Below are positions 17,001 through 24,519 of a stretch of 44,343 nt of DNA, piece by piece (positions within the stretch are counted from its first letter, which is position 1; each line of letters starts with the position of its first letter). This DNA comes from Clostridiales bacterium (GTDB taxonomy: Bacteria > Bacillota > Clostridia > Christensenellales > Borkfalkiaceae). The DNA is taken from positions 74,506 to 118,848 of the forward strand of contig SVHP01000001.1 in NCBI GenBank assembly GCA_015055735.1, in the 5' to 3' direction. Below the pieces are notes generated by a model. It was given only the letters and a program-made list of their open reading frames with translations. It was not told the DNA's origin and ran no database searches. Made by a program: the position numbers and the translations under genes.

Positions 17001-18875
17001 TTATATAATTTCAGAAAAAGCCTTTACAAATTCGGTTGGGTTTTCTATAGAAAGCCCTGCCAATAGCCTTGCTTGTTCATATAAAACGACTGCGTATTTG
17101 TTAAGCTTTTCTTTATCTTCGCTAAACACTCTATTAAGAGTTTGTAAAATGCCGTGTTCACTGCTTATTTCCAAAATCTTTTGGGCTTGCATCTTGCCGT
17201 CGGCGTTCGGCATTGAGTTAAACACCTTTTCCATTTCGATAGAAACGTCTCCGTCCGAAGTAAGCGCAACGGGATAGTTTTTAAAGTTAGAAGTTAGTCT
17301 AACTTCCTTAACCTTACCGTCTAGGCAGTCTTTAATAGCCGATAGAAGTTCTTTGTTTTCTTCCTTTTTCTTGTCGAGTTCTTGCTTTTCAACTTCGTTA
17401 TCGACAGAGAAATCGCCTTCCGAAACCGACTTAAATTTCTTGCCTTCAAAATCCATTAAGATTTTAGCAACGAATTCATCTACACCGTCCTTAAAGTATA
17501 GCACTTCGTAGCCTTTTTCTTTAACCTTTTCAATGTTTGGTAATTGAGCGATCTTTTCATAACTTTCGCCACTTGCATAATATATGAATTCTTGACCGTC
17601 CATCATATCTTTAACGTATTCTGCTAGAGTGACTAATTTTTCTTTCTTTGAAGAGTAGAACATCAATAAATCTTTAAGTTTATCCTTGTTCATACCAAAT
17701 CCAGCGTAAACACCGAACTTAATAGATAGTCCGAATTCAGCAAAGAGCTTTTCGTAGTTTTCCCTATCGTTTTCTAGCATCTTTTTAAGTTCTGAAGAAA
17801 TTTTCTTTTCTAAACTTTGTGCGATTGCCTTAACTTGTCTATCTTGTTGCAAAATTTCACGAGAAATGTTTAGATTCAAGTCAGCGCTATCCACAATACC
17901 ACGAACGAACCCAAAATAATCAGGAATAAGCTGTTCGCATTTTTCCATAATCATAACGCCGTTGCAATATAGTTTTACACCCTTTTTGTAATCTTTTGAA
18001 TAATAATCGTAAGGCGCTCTCGATGGCACGAAAAGTAAAGTGTCGTAAGTGACAGCCCCTTCTATCTTAGCGTAAACACTCTTTAGTGGGTCAGCGTAAT
18101 CGTGGAATTCGTTTTTATAAAATTCTTTTAAGTTTTCGTCGTTAACTTCAGCCTTTGGCTTTTTCCAAAGTGGAATCATGCTGTTTAAGGTTTCCATTTC
18201 TTGAACTTGTTCGTATTCAGGCTTATCGTCAGGCGACCCTTCCTTTCTCTTTGAACGCGTCATTAACATTTGGATAGGATAACGAATATAATCAGAATAT
18301 TGCTTAATTAAACTGCTAATTTTATATTCTTGTAAAAATTCCGAATAGTTAACGTCGTCGTTATCTTGTTTTAAGAACAATTCGATTGAAGTACCGTATC
18401 CGTCCTTTTCAATTTCGTCAATGGTGTAACCTTCTGCTCCTTGACTTTCCCACTTATATGCTTGTTCAGTTCCATAAGCCTTGGTTAAAACGACAATTTT
18501 GTCGGCAACCATAAACGCCGAGTAAAAACCTACGCCAAATTGACCGATAAGTTGTTCGTCCGTCTTGTCCCCGTTTTCCTTCTTGAAAGCGAGCGTTCCA
18601 CTTTCAGCAATAGTTCCTAGATTCTTTTCCAAATCTTCCTTTGTCATACCGATACCATTATCGGCTATAATCATCTTTCTATTGTCTTTATCAAGTGTAA
18701 TGGTAATATTAAAATCGCTAACTGCCTTATTGTCGGTCAACGATATAAATTTTAACTTATCAATAGCGTCGCTCGCATTAGATATTAACTCTCTTAAAAA
18801 TATTTCTTTGTTAGTGTAAATAGAGTTAATCATTAAATCTAGTATTCTTTTTGATTCGGTCTTAAACTGTTTCAT
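17001..18875 (-). CDS. htpG: Chaperone HtpG (Hsp90)
   Basis: Bacterial Hsp90; 624 residues from the start chosen. The GHKL ATPase domain shows ELISNASDAIDKL (E/N nucleotide ligands), ADNGIGMT and IGQFGVGFYSAFMVAD. The middle-domain catalytic arginine region LNISREILQQDR and a C-terminal dimerisation domain are present. An ATG at 18890 is also in frame. However, the GGAG encoded just after it is ideally placed, nine bases before the ATG at 18875, and Hsp90 proteins start MKQFKTESK-like there, so 18875 is preferred. Controlled by its own promoter and CIRCE; monocistronic with a strong terminator. CIRCE control of htpG is not universal, so it marks a broad HrcA regulon here. Confidence 0.97.
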   Translation of the reverse strand: MKQFKTESKRILDLMINSIYTNKEIFLRELISNASDAIDKLKFISLTDNKAVSDFNITITLDKDNRKMIIADNGIGMTKEDLEKNLGTIAESGTLAFKKENGDKTDEQLIGQFGVGFYSAFMVADKIVVLTKAYGTEQAYKWESQGAEGYTIDEIEKDGYGTSIELFLKQDNDDVNYSEFLQEYKISSLIKQYSDYIRYPIQMLMTRSKRKEGSPDDKPEYEQVQEMETLNSMIPLWKKPKAEVNDENLKEFYKNEFHDYADPLKSVYAKIEGAVTYDTLLFVPSRAPYDYYSKDYKKGVKLYCNGVMIMEKCEQLIPDYFGFVRGIVDSADLNLNISREILQQDRQVKAIAQSLEKKISSELKKMLENDRENYEKLFAEFGLSIKFGVYAGFGMNKDKLKDLLMFYSSKKEKLVTLAEYVKDMMDGQEFIYYASGESYEKIAQLPNIEKVKEKGYEVLYFKDGVDEFVAKILMDFEGKKFKSVSEGDFSVDNEVEKQELDKKKEENKELLSAIKDCLDGKVKEVRLTSNFKNYPVALTSDGDVSIEMEKVFNSMPNADGKMQAQKILEISSEHGILQTLNRVFSEDKEKLNKYAVVLYEQARLLAGLSIENPTEFVKAFSEII

Positions 18876-18907
18876 TATTAAATTCTCCATCCGTTATTTT
18901 AAGCAAA

Positions 18908-18934
18908 TTAGCACTCTCTTAATTAAAGTGCTAA
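18908..18934. promoter_or_regulatory. CIRCE operator of htpG
   Basis: TTAGCACTC (18908-18916), nine bases, AAGTGCTAA (18926-18934): the same single deviation from consensus as the hrcA operator. It lies between the htpG promoter and the ribosome site. Confidence 0.95.
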
Positions 18935-18939
18935 TTTAT

Positions 18940-18967
18940 ATTATATTCCACAAATAATATTTGTCAA
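18940..18967 (-). promoter_or_regulatory. Promoter of htpG
   Basis: Minus strand TTGACA (18967-18962), 16-base spacer, TATAAT (18945-18940). Transcription should start at the edge of CIRCE. Confidence 0.88.
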
Positions 18968-19008
18968 CTTTTTTTATATATTTTTTTATTTTATTTAAGT
19001 AAATAACA

Positions 19009-19130
19009 AAAAGGTCTTAATTTATAGACTTTTTTAAATAAACAGCCCTTTGCCTTATAAAAAGAAAGAAGTGACATAAGGTAGAGATTTAAAATATAAA
19101 ACTTAACTTTCCAAAGTTGAGTTTTCTTTT
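19009..19130. other. Intergenic hairpins between htpG and the 6S-like RNA
   Basis: This stretch holds no credible gene. It contains a weak hairpin near 19011-19032 (AAGGTCT/AGACTTT with a following T run on the plus strand). It also contains CCTTAT/ATAAGG (about 19053-19081). A stronger one pairs 19098-19110 with 19113-19125 (AAAACTTAACTTT against AAAGTTGAGTTTT, one T-G wobble), flanked by T-rich sequence on both strands. These may be terminators for unidentified short or antisense transcripts. Confidence 0.35.
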
Positions 19131-19146
19131 GTCCACGCAAAACTAC

Positions 19147-19175
19147 TTGATAAAACTTTTTATATGTGCTATAAT
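19147..19175 (+). promoter_or_regulatory. Promoter of the 6S-like RNA
   Basis: TTGATA (19147-19152), 17-base spacer, TATAAT (19170-19175). The expected start, G19182, is exactly the first base of the RNA's closing stem, which supports both calls. Confidence 0.85.
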
Positions 19176-19181
19176 AATTAT

Positions 19182-19385
19182 GCTAAACAAAACTAAATGT
19201 ATGGAGCGAAGTGTCTTTATTTTTAGGGCGCTTTATATTCCTTTGCTTAATTACTTTTGAATTTGACAAAATGCAGATTCTACCAAGTAATTGTGCAAAG
19301 TAATACTTCGCTCATTTATGTTTTGTTTAGCGACTATCGGAGTCTGCGTTTTTAGTGCGGCTTACTTCGATAGCCGCACTTTTTT
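19182..19385 (+). ncRNA. ssrS: Structured small RNA, 6S RNA-like
   Basis: About 200 nt with its own promoter and terminator and no convincing frame. GCTAAACAAAAC (19182-19193) pairs fully with GTTTTGTTTAGC (19320-19331). TAAAT (19194-19198) pairs with ATTTA (19314-19318). After a 5-nt bulge, GAGCGAAGT (19204-19212) pairs with ACTTCGCTC (19305-19313). A large asymmetric bubble follows: 28 nt on the 5' side (19213-19240), 4 nt on the 3' side. The apical arm is CTTTGC/GCAAAG (19241-19246 with 19295-19300) and AATTACTT/AAGTAATT (19249-19256 with 19285-19292). The long rod, asymmetric central bubble and paired ends are the architecture of 6S RNA, which binds the sigma-A holoenzyme. Sequence alone does not prove this; another structured RNA or a cis-acting leader of the next gene is possible. 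Confidence 0.6.
19354..19385 (+). terminator. Terminator of the 6S-like RNA
   Basis: AGTGCGGCT (19354-19362) pairs perfectly with AGCCGCACT (19372-19380), followed by T residues to 19385. CTATCG (19334-19339) can alternatively pair with CGATAG (19368-19373), which would compete with the terminator's 3' arm. Confidence 0.88.
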
Positions 19386-19416
19386 ATATCGAAAAAATTT
19401 ATTAGGAGAAATATTT

Positions 19417-20403
19417 ATGATTGAATGTAAAGATTTAGTCTGCAAAAAACCTTTAACCGAATTAGACGTAGAATTTTATAAAAAACTGCGAAAAACAAAC
19501 TCTTTAGATGTAGCAAAATGTAGAAAATGTATGCTAAACGCATCAATGGAAGAAGCCATACGTAGAAAAGAACACGTAAAAAAATATTCTCGTTACTATC
19601 TTTTTCCCTTATTACTTTTTGCACTTATTATAGTTGAAATTCTTCTTATTAATGCTGAAAACATCTCGTTAGAAAGCACAAGTATAACGTTAGAAGAAAT
19701 TACACTGTTAATTCTCATCGTCATTGTGTCTATTGCATTATTTATAGCAGTCATACGTTTAATAATTATAAGTTTTGCATCAATTCCCCTATTAAGAAAG
19801 TATGTGTTTATGGGTAAAAGTGAACAAATAGGTTCACACTATGAAGCAAATATACATTATGATGGACTCAATTATATCGCTAAAACAAAAGAAGTAAAAG
19901 ATTACTCTCCAAGTGGACTGGGGATATCTATATTAGCAGGCATTACGTTTGGATACTGGTCAGTATTGTATTGGTTATTTTGCTTTGCTAGATATTACGT
20001 TTTATGCCCTAAAGATGTAAGAGATGCTTATACTCAAGCTAAAAAGTCTGTTGATGATGCTACTATTCATTTAAAATATATCCTTAAATTTGATAAGAAT
20101 GAAAATTTATTTAACATTCATAAAAAAACAACTTCTTACAAATACTCTTATCTTGAAAAGCAAGAATTTAATGACAAACTTGATGCAATTACAAAAAGAC
20201 GAACTTTTATTAAAGTGGCTGGTAAAAAGGCGCTTTTAATGTCAACTAATAACAATGTTTCAACTGTAATACTAAAAGAAAACGGCGAGATTATTATGAG
20301 AAGAATAATAGATAATTCTTTCATATATCAAGAAAACATAACTTTACATAGTTTAGGAATTCCAGCAAACATCATTGAAGAATTAAAAAAACAATTAAAG
20401 TAA
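19417..20403 (+). CDS. Uncharacterised membrane protein with N-terminal cysteine pairs
   Basis: A 329-residue protein of a family I do not recognise. The frame is open from 19291, but the ATG at 19417 has AGGAG eight bases upstream and lies after the RNA terminator, so it is used here. The N-terminus holds C4, C9 and a CRKC pair (C35, C38), possibly a metal site. Two hydrophobic stretches follow (about 60-80 and 93-125). A soluble beta-rich-looking segment, then a third hydrophobic region (about 170-195, GITFGYWSVLYWLFCFARYY), lead to a charged C-terminal domain of about 130 residues. The likely layout is a membrane anchor with cytoplasmic ends. It could be read through from the 6S-like RNA promoter. 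Confidence 0.7.
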   Translation: MIECKDLVCKKPLTELDVEFYKKLRKTNSLDVAKCRKCMLNASMEEAIRRKEHVKKYSRYYLFPLLLFALIIVEILLINAENISLESTSITLEEITLLILIVIVSIALFIAVIRLIIISFASIPLLRKYVFMGKSEQIGSHYEANIHYDGLNYIAKTKEVKDYSPSGLGISILAGITFGYWSVLYWLFCFARYYVLCPKDVRDAYTQAKKSVDDATIHLKYILKFDKNENLFNIHKKTTSYKYSYLEKQEFNDKLDAITKRRTFIKVAGKKALLMSTNNNVSTVILKENGEIIMRRIIDNSFIYQENITLHSLGIPANIIEELKKQLK

Positions 20404-20492
20404 AAGCGATACACAATAACGATACTATTTCTAAAATTTCTACAAGAAATGTTTAATCCATAATAAAAATCGTGTATTATTTCAAACAAAAA

Positions 20493-20526
20493 GTAAAAGA
20501 GTAGCAAAATTTTGCTACTCTTTTAC
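20493..20526. terminator. Bidirectional terminator, perfect 34-base palindrome
   Basis: The 17-base arm from 20493 to 20509 (GTAAAAGAGTAGCAAAA) is followed directly by its exact reverse complement (20510-20526). It ends in CTTTTAC on both strands. It lies between the convergent membrane-protein and hsp20 genes and can stop transcription from both sides. Confidence 0.85.
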
Positions 20527-20546
20527 AATGTTCTAAAAAACTTTTA

Positions 20547-20966
20547 TTAGTCTATTTGAATATTTTTCTTTGGCAATTCTTTTTTATCAAGTTTTGGAAT
20601 AGTAAGAACTAAAGTACCGTTGTTATATTTGGCTTTAATGTCTTCTTCCCCAACTACTTCGCCTACGTAAAAACTTCTTGAGCAAGACATACTTCTTTCT
20701 CGTCTGATAAATTTTTCGTTATCCATTTCTTTTTCTTGCTTTTTGGCGTTTACGGTTAAATACCCGTTTGACAAAGATAATTCGATATCCTTTTTGTCAA
20801 ATCCAGGTAAATCAACCGAAAATTCGTATTCCTTTTCGTTTTCTTTTATATCAGCCCTTATATGCGAATTTCTTCCCGTATAAAGTACAGGCTGAAAGAA
20901 CGTGTCGAATACGTCGTCAAATAAGTCAAACGTGTTGTCTCTTCTGTTTGTTAAATAGTTTCTCAT
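20547..20966 (-). CDS. hsp20: Small heat-shock protein, Hsp20 family
   Basis: ATP-independent holdase of the alpha-crystallin family; 139 residues. The N-terminal region (1-35) carries the aromatic TFDLFDDVFDTFF stretch. The alpha-crystallin domain (~38-130) contains VDLPGFDKKDIELSLSNGYLTV and the family motif YNNGTLVLTIPK. A short C-terminal tail has a partial I-x-I-type end (KNIQID). AAGGAG precedes the ATG. Its promoter is followed by two overlapping CIRCE operators, so expression should be tightly HrcA-repressed. Monocistronic. Confidence 0.95.
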   Translation of the reverse strand: MRNYLTNRRDNTFDLFDDVFDTFFQPVLYTGRNSHIRADIKENEKEYEFSVDLPGFDKKDIELSLSNGYLTVNAKKQEKEMDNEKFIRRERSMSCSRSFYVGEVVGEEDIKAKYNNGTLVLTIPKLDKKELPKKNIQID

Positions 20967-21001
20967 AATATATATCTCCTTTTAATTTATTTTTCTCTTT
21001 T

Positions 21002-21051
21002 TTAGCACTCTCTTATTTTGAGTGTTAGCACTCTCATCTCTCGACTGCTAA
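21002..21051. promoter_or_regulatory. Two overlapping CIRCE operators upstream of hsp20
   Basis: Operator A: TTAGCACTC (21002-21010), N9, GAGTGTTAG (21020-21028), two mismatches in the right arm. Operator B: TTAGCACTC (21025-21033), N9, GACTGCTAA (21043-21051), one mismatch. They share four bases (21025-21028) and their centres are 23 bp apart, about two helical turns. That would place two HrcA dimers on the same face. Confidence 0.9.
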
Positions 21052-21056
21052 TTCTA

Positions 21057-21084
21057 ATTATATACACAATTTTTTAATTGTCAA
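21057..21084 (-). promoter_or_regulatory. Promoter of hsp20
   Basis: Minus strand TTGACA (21084-21079), 16-base spacer, TATAAT (21062-21057). It is immediately upstream of the CIRCE pair. Confidence 0.88.
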
Positions 21085-21172
21085 GTATTTTTTAAAAAAT
21101 TTTTTATTTTTTTTATTTTTGACCTTTTGCGATTTTTTCATACTCACCTAAAAGATTTTTTTCTAATTGATA

Positions 21173-21201
21173 TTGATTTTTTGTATTTTATATAGTATAA
21201 T
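21173..21201 (+). promoter_or_regulatory. Promoter of the cytidylate-kinase-like gene
   Basis: TTGATT (21173-21178), 17-base spacer, TATAAT (21196-21201). It leaves a leader of about 60 bases before the ATG at 21268, which has a strong AAGGGGG ribosome site. Confidence 0.7.
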
Positions 21202-21267
21202 AAAAATATAAAAAGTAGATAAAACCTATTATTTTATCTTGACTATTGACATTAAGGGGGTTAAATT

Positions 21268-21903
21268 ATGAATATTATTACGATTAGTCGAGAATTTGGT
21301 AGTGGTGGTAGAGAATTAGGAAAACGCCTTGCTGAGATATTAGAATACGATTATTACGACAAGGAAATTATTTCAGAAATAGCAAAAAGGCACAACGTGG
21401 ACGAAAACTACGTTGACTATGCGCTAGAAAATCACGCTTGGCAAACCTATTCGCTATCATTTCATCATTCATTTATGTCGCCGGTGTATATCAATTCGCC
21501 CGACACTAAACTATTGAGAGAACAAAGAAAGGTCATTGAAGAAATTGCCGATCACGGCAAAAACTGCATTATAATCGGTAGAAATGCCGACGTTTTATTG
21601 CAAAATAAAAATCCGTTAAATCTATTTATTTGCGCCGACATGGAAGCGAAGATTAAAAGGTGTCAACAAAATGCTGACCCTAACGAAAACCTATCGTATA
21701 AACAAATTAAAGCAAAGATTAAAAGAATTGACAAAAATCGTGCAAGAACTAGATTTTTGATTGCCGATGGTGTTTGGGGGGATAGAAAATCTTACGACTT
21801 AATAGTCAACACTACCAACTGGGATATCGACCAACTTGCCCATGCCCTTGCTGAATACGTAAAGAGATGGGCAGCAAATAAAGAAAAACAAGAACAACAA
21901 TAA
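21268..21903 (+). CDS. Cytidylate-kinase-like protein
   Basis: A 211-residue P-loop protein of the cytidylate_kin2 type. It begins ITISREFGSGGRELGKRLAE, where GSGGRELGK is the nucleotide-binding loop, followed by YYDKEII as in the family. IIGRNADVLL and the Arg-rich lid region (NRARTRFL) follow, ending in a basic/Gln tail. True Cmk phosphorylates CMP and dCMP. This subfamily coexists with Cmk in many Clostridia and its substrate is not established. Followed by its own terminator; trmO starts 56 bases later. Confidence 0.85.
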   Translation: MNIITISREFGSGGRELGKRLAEILEYDYYDKEIISEIAKRHNVDENYVDYALENHAWQTYSLSFHHSFMSPVYINSPDTKLLREQRKVIEEIADHGKNCIIIGRNADVLLQNKNPLNLFICADMEAKIKRCQQNADPNENLSYKQIKAKIKRIDKNRARTRFLIADGVWGDRKSYDLIVNTTNWDIDQLAHALAEYVKRWAANKEKQEQQ

Positions 21904-21910
21904 AAGAAAA

Positions 21911-21942
21911 AATTACCTAAGATTTTTCTTGGGTAATTTTTT
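21911..21942 (+). terminator. Terminator after the cytidylate-kinase-like gene
   Basis: AATTACC-TAAG (21911-21921) pairs with CTTG-GGTAATT (21928-21938), one T-G wobble and a 6-base loop, then T residues to 21942. It falls just before trmO, so trmO may depend on read-through. Confidence 0.8.
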
Positions 21943-21958
21943 AACGGTAAATAAAAAT

Positions 21959-22657
21959 ATGGAAACAAGACAAATTCAAGCAATAGCGTACATAGAAAAC
22001 GATTTTAAGCAAAAATTTGGAATACCACGCCAAAGTGGGCGTGCTAATTCGGTTATGTCGAAAATCGTGTTTTATACACAGTATAAAGATTTAGATGCCT
22101 TTCGTGGCTTAGAACAATTTTCTCATCTATGGTTAATATTCGATTTTTCGCTTTCGCACACAAACACCTTTACCCCACTCGTTCGCCCACCTAGGCTTGG
22201 TGGAAACAAAAAGGTTGGCGTATTTGCAAGCCGTTCCCCTTTTCGCCCAAACAGTTTAGGCTTATCTTCGGTAAAAATTGAACAAATAGTGTTAGACCAA
22301 AAAGATAGTCCATATATCATAGTTTCGGGCGCTGATTTAATGGATAAAACACCTATTTTCGATATTAAACCGTACATTCCACAAGCCGATTGCCACCCCG
22401 ATGCAAAAGGCAGTTATTCGGATAGCGAGTGGTCGCACAAGTTAAATATTGAATTTAGCGACGACCTAAAACGCAATATCCCAACCGATAAATTGCAAGG
22501 GCTAATCGAGTGTTTACAAGACGACCCTAGACCGTCTTATCAAAACGACGATAGAGTTTACGGCATGTCGTACGGCGATTATAACGTAAATTTTATTGTT
22601 AAGGACGATATCGTTTTGGTTGAAGATATTCAAAAAGTTAATAATCCAAACAAATAA
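21959..22657 (+). CDS. trmO: tRNA t6A37 N6-methyltransferase TrmO
   Basis: SAM-dependent methyltransferase of the TsaA/YaeB family that makes m6t6A37 in tRNA-Thr; 232 residues. Family blocks are FGIPRQSGR (near 21), FSHLWLIFDFS (near 58), GVFASRSPFRPNSLGLS (near 88) and GADLMDKTPIFDIKPY (near 125). A TTG further upstream (21929) is in frame but lies inside the preceding terminator stem, so the ATG at 21959 is used; its ribosome site is poor. With mtaB at 5.5-6.8 kb, the window holds two enzymes that decorate the same t6A37 nucleoside. Confidence 0.93.
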   Translation: METRQIQAIAYIENDFKQKFGIPRQSGRANSVMSKIVFYTQYKDLDAFRGLEQFSHLWLIFDFSLSHTNTFTPLVRPPRLGGNKKVGVFASRSPFRPNSLGLSSVKIEQIVLDQKDSPYIIVSGADLMDKTPIFDIKPYIPQADCHPDAKGSYSDSEWSHKLNIEFSDDLKRNIPTDKLQGLIECLQDDPRPSYQNDDRVYGMSYGDYNVNFIVKDDIVLVEDIQKVNNPNK

Positions 22658-22680
22658 TACACAATAATTCTTATAATTAC

Positions 22681-22712
22681 AAAAACGGCCTAGCGATTGC
22701 TAGACCGTTTTT
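22681..22712. terminator. Bidirectional terminator between trmO and hydA
   Basis: AAAAACGG (22681-22688) pairs with CCGTTTTT (22705-22712) and CTAGC (22690-22694) with GCTAG (22699-22703), one C-A mismatch between them and a GATT loop. A and T runs flank both sides, so it can serve both convergent genes. Confidence 0.85.
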
Positions 22713-22738
22713 ATTATACTTTATTCTTTGAATACAAA

Positions 22739-24508
22739 TTAAATTTCTTTGAACTTTTCTTTTGCCTTATAGGTCGTGTGTAAAAGTTCGTGAGCCAAAT
22801 GAGAATTTGGTTGACCAAGATAATCTGCATAAAGTTTTTTAATTTGTTCGTTATTATGAGATTCTCTTATAGCCTTGCTTTCATCTTCTGTATAAAGAGC
22901 AGCCGCTCTCTTTGCCTTATAAGTATCGAGAATATCAGCATCTTCGTTAGGCAAGAAACAAGGTTTAACAAATGGTTGACCACCACCTGCAACACAACCG
23001 CCTGGGCAACCCATAATTTCTATAAAGTGATAAGGGCTCTTACCTTCTCTAATTTGGTCTAAAAGAACTTTTGCGTTTTTCATACCGTGAGCAACGGCAA
23101 CCTTAACTTCCATACCACCAAGGTTGTAAGAGGCTTCTTTAACGCCTTCAAAACCTCTAACTTCTTTAAGTTCAACAGGCTTAGCTTCTTTACCCGTCAA
23201 GGTATAGATTGCAGTACGAAGAGCCGCTTCCATAACGCCACCCGTTACACCGAAGATAACGCCTGCGCCCGTGTATTCACCAACGATATCGTTATCAAAT
23301 TGTTCGTCTAGAAGTTTATCGAATCTAATACCTGCACGTTTGATAAGTTTACCGAGTTCTCTAGTAGTTAGAACTGCGTCAACGTCTTGTAATCCATCTT
23401 TAGAAAGTTCAGGTCTAGTCTTTTCAAATTTCTTTGCAGTACATGGCATAATTGAAACCACGAACATATCTTTTGGATCTATACCGTTCTTTTCAGCATA
23501 GTAAGTCTTTAAGATTGCGCCGAACATTTCGTGTGGTGATTTACAAGAAGAAAGATGATCTAATAAATCACCGTAATAGTATTCTGCATAGTTAACCCAA
23601 CCTGGAGAGCAAGAAGTAATCATTGGTAAAGTACCACCGTTTTTAACTCTTGATAAAAGTTCGGTTGCTTCTTCCATAATGGTTAAGTCAGCGGCAAAGT
23701 TGGTGTCGAACACCTTCTTAAATCCAAGTCTTTTTAGAGCGGCAACCATCTTGCCCGTTACCAAAGAGCCGATAGGCATACCGAATTCTTCGCCAAGCGC
23801 AGCGCGAACTGCAGGTGCAGTTTGAACTACGACGTATTTGCCTTGTTTCATTGCAAGGTCAACCTTTTCTATTTCAGAAATTTCAGACAATGCACCCGTT
23901 GGGCAAACGCTTACGCATTGACCACACATAATACAAGGTGAGTTTGCAAAACTTCTATTTTCAGCTGGAGCAACGATAGTGTTAAAACCACGATTTTCAA
24001 AGCCTAAAACACCTAAACCGTGTGCGCTTTTACATCTTTCAACACATCTACCACAAAGCACGCACTTTGAAGTATCTCTCTTGATTGCAGGGGTTAATTG
24101 GTCAACCGTAACTGCAGTCTTTTCGCCAACGTACATATCTTCTCTTGCGCCGGTAATACGCGCAACGTGTAAAAGTTCACATTTTTCGTTTTTGTCACAT
24201 TCTTGACAGTTTCTATTGTGATTAGAAAGCAATAATTCTACTGATAATCTTCTAGCCTCTACTGCTTTTGGTGAAGAAATGGTAATTTCCATACCTTCAG
24301 CAACAGGATAAACACAAGAAGCAACCAACCCTCTTGCGCCCGTAGCTTCAACTAGACATACACGGCAAGAAGCCTTTGAACATTCACCGTGATTATAAGC
24401 GCAAAGTGATGGAATTTCAAACCCACATTGTTTTGCAGCTTCTAATATAGTCATACCTTCTTCTACTTGGAAAGGTATCCCTTCGATTTTAATATTAATT
24501 TTAGCCAT
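22739..24508 (-). CDS. hydA: [FeFe]-hydrogenase catalytic subunit HydA (bifurcating type)
   Basis: H-cluster subunit of a trimeric electron-bifurcating hydrogenase (2 H+ reduced by NADH plus reduced ferredoxin, reversible); 589 residues. An N-terminal [2Fe-2S] domain has C36, C48, C51 and C65. The His/Cys [4Fe-4S] site is HNRNCQEC (97-104) with C110. Two ferredoxin clusters follow: CVLCGRCVERC (149-159) and CIMCGQCVSVC (192-202). H-cluster motifs are L1 TSCSPGW (298-304), L2 MPCTAKK (354-360) and L3 MGCPGGC (499-505). All are intact. Last gene of hydCBA, 11 bases after hydB. No maturases (HydE, HydF, HydG) are encoded in this window. Confidence 0.96.
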   Translation of the reverse strand: MAKINIKIEGIPFQVEEGMTILEAAKQCGFEIPSLCAYNHGECSKASCRVCLVEATGARGLVASCVYPVAEGMEITISSPKAVEARRLSVELLLSNHNRNCQECDKNEKCELLHVARITGAREDMYVGEKTAVTVDQLTPAIKRDTSKCVLCGRCVERCKSAHGLGVLGFENRGFNTIVAPAENRSFANSPCIMCGQCVSVCPTGALSEISEIEKVDLAMKQGKYVVVQTAPAVRAALGEEFGMPIGSLVTGKMVAALKRLGFKKVFDTNFAADLTIMEEATELLSRVKNGGTLPMITSCSPGWVNYAEYYYGDLLDHLSSCKSPHEMFGAILKTYYAEKNGIDPKDMFVVSIMPCTAKKFEKTRPELSKDGLQDVDAVLTTRELGKLIKRAGIRFDKLLDEQFDNDIVGEYTGAGVIFGVTGGVMEAALRTAIYTLTGKEAKPVELKEVRGFEGVKEASYNLGGMEVKVAVAHGMKNAKVLLDQIREGKSPYHFIEIMGCPGGCVAGGGQPFVKPCFLPNEDADILDTYKAKRAAALYTEDESKAIRESHNNEQIKKLYADYLGQPNSHLAHELLHTTYKAKEKFKEI

Positions 24509-24519
24509 ATCCGTTCTCC

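Noticed and set aside
19291-19416. Upstream extension of the 329-residue membrane protein
   Set aside because: The extension runs through the 6S-like RNA stem and its terminator and has no ribosome site. The ATG at 19417 has AGGAG.
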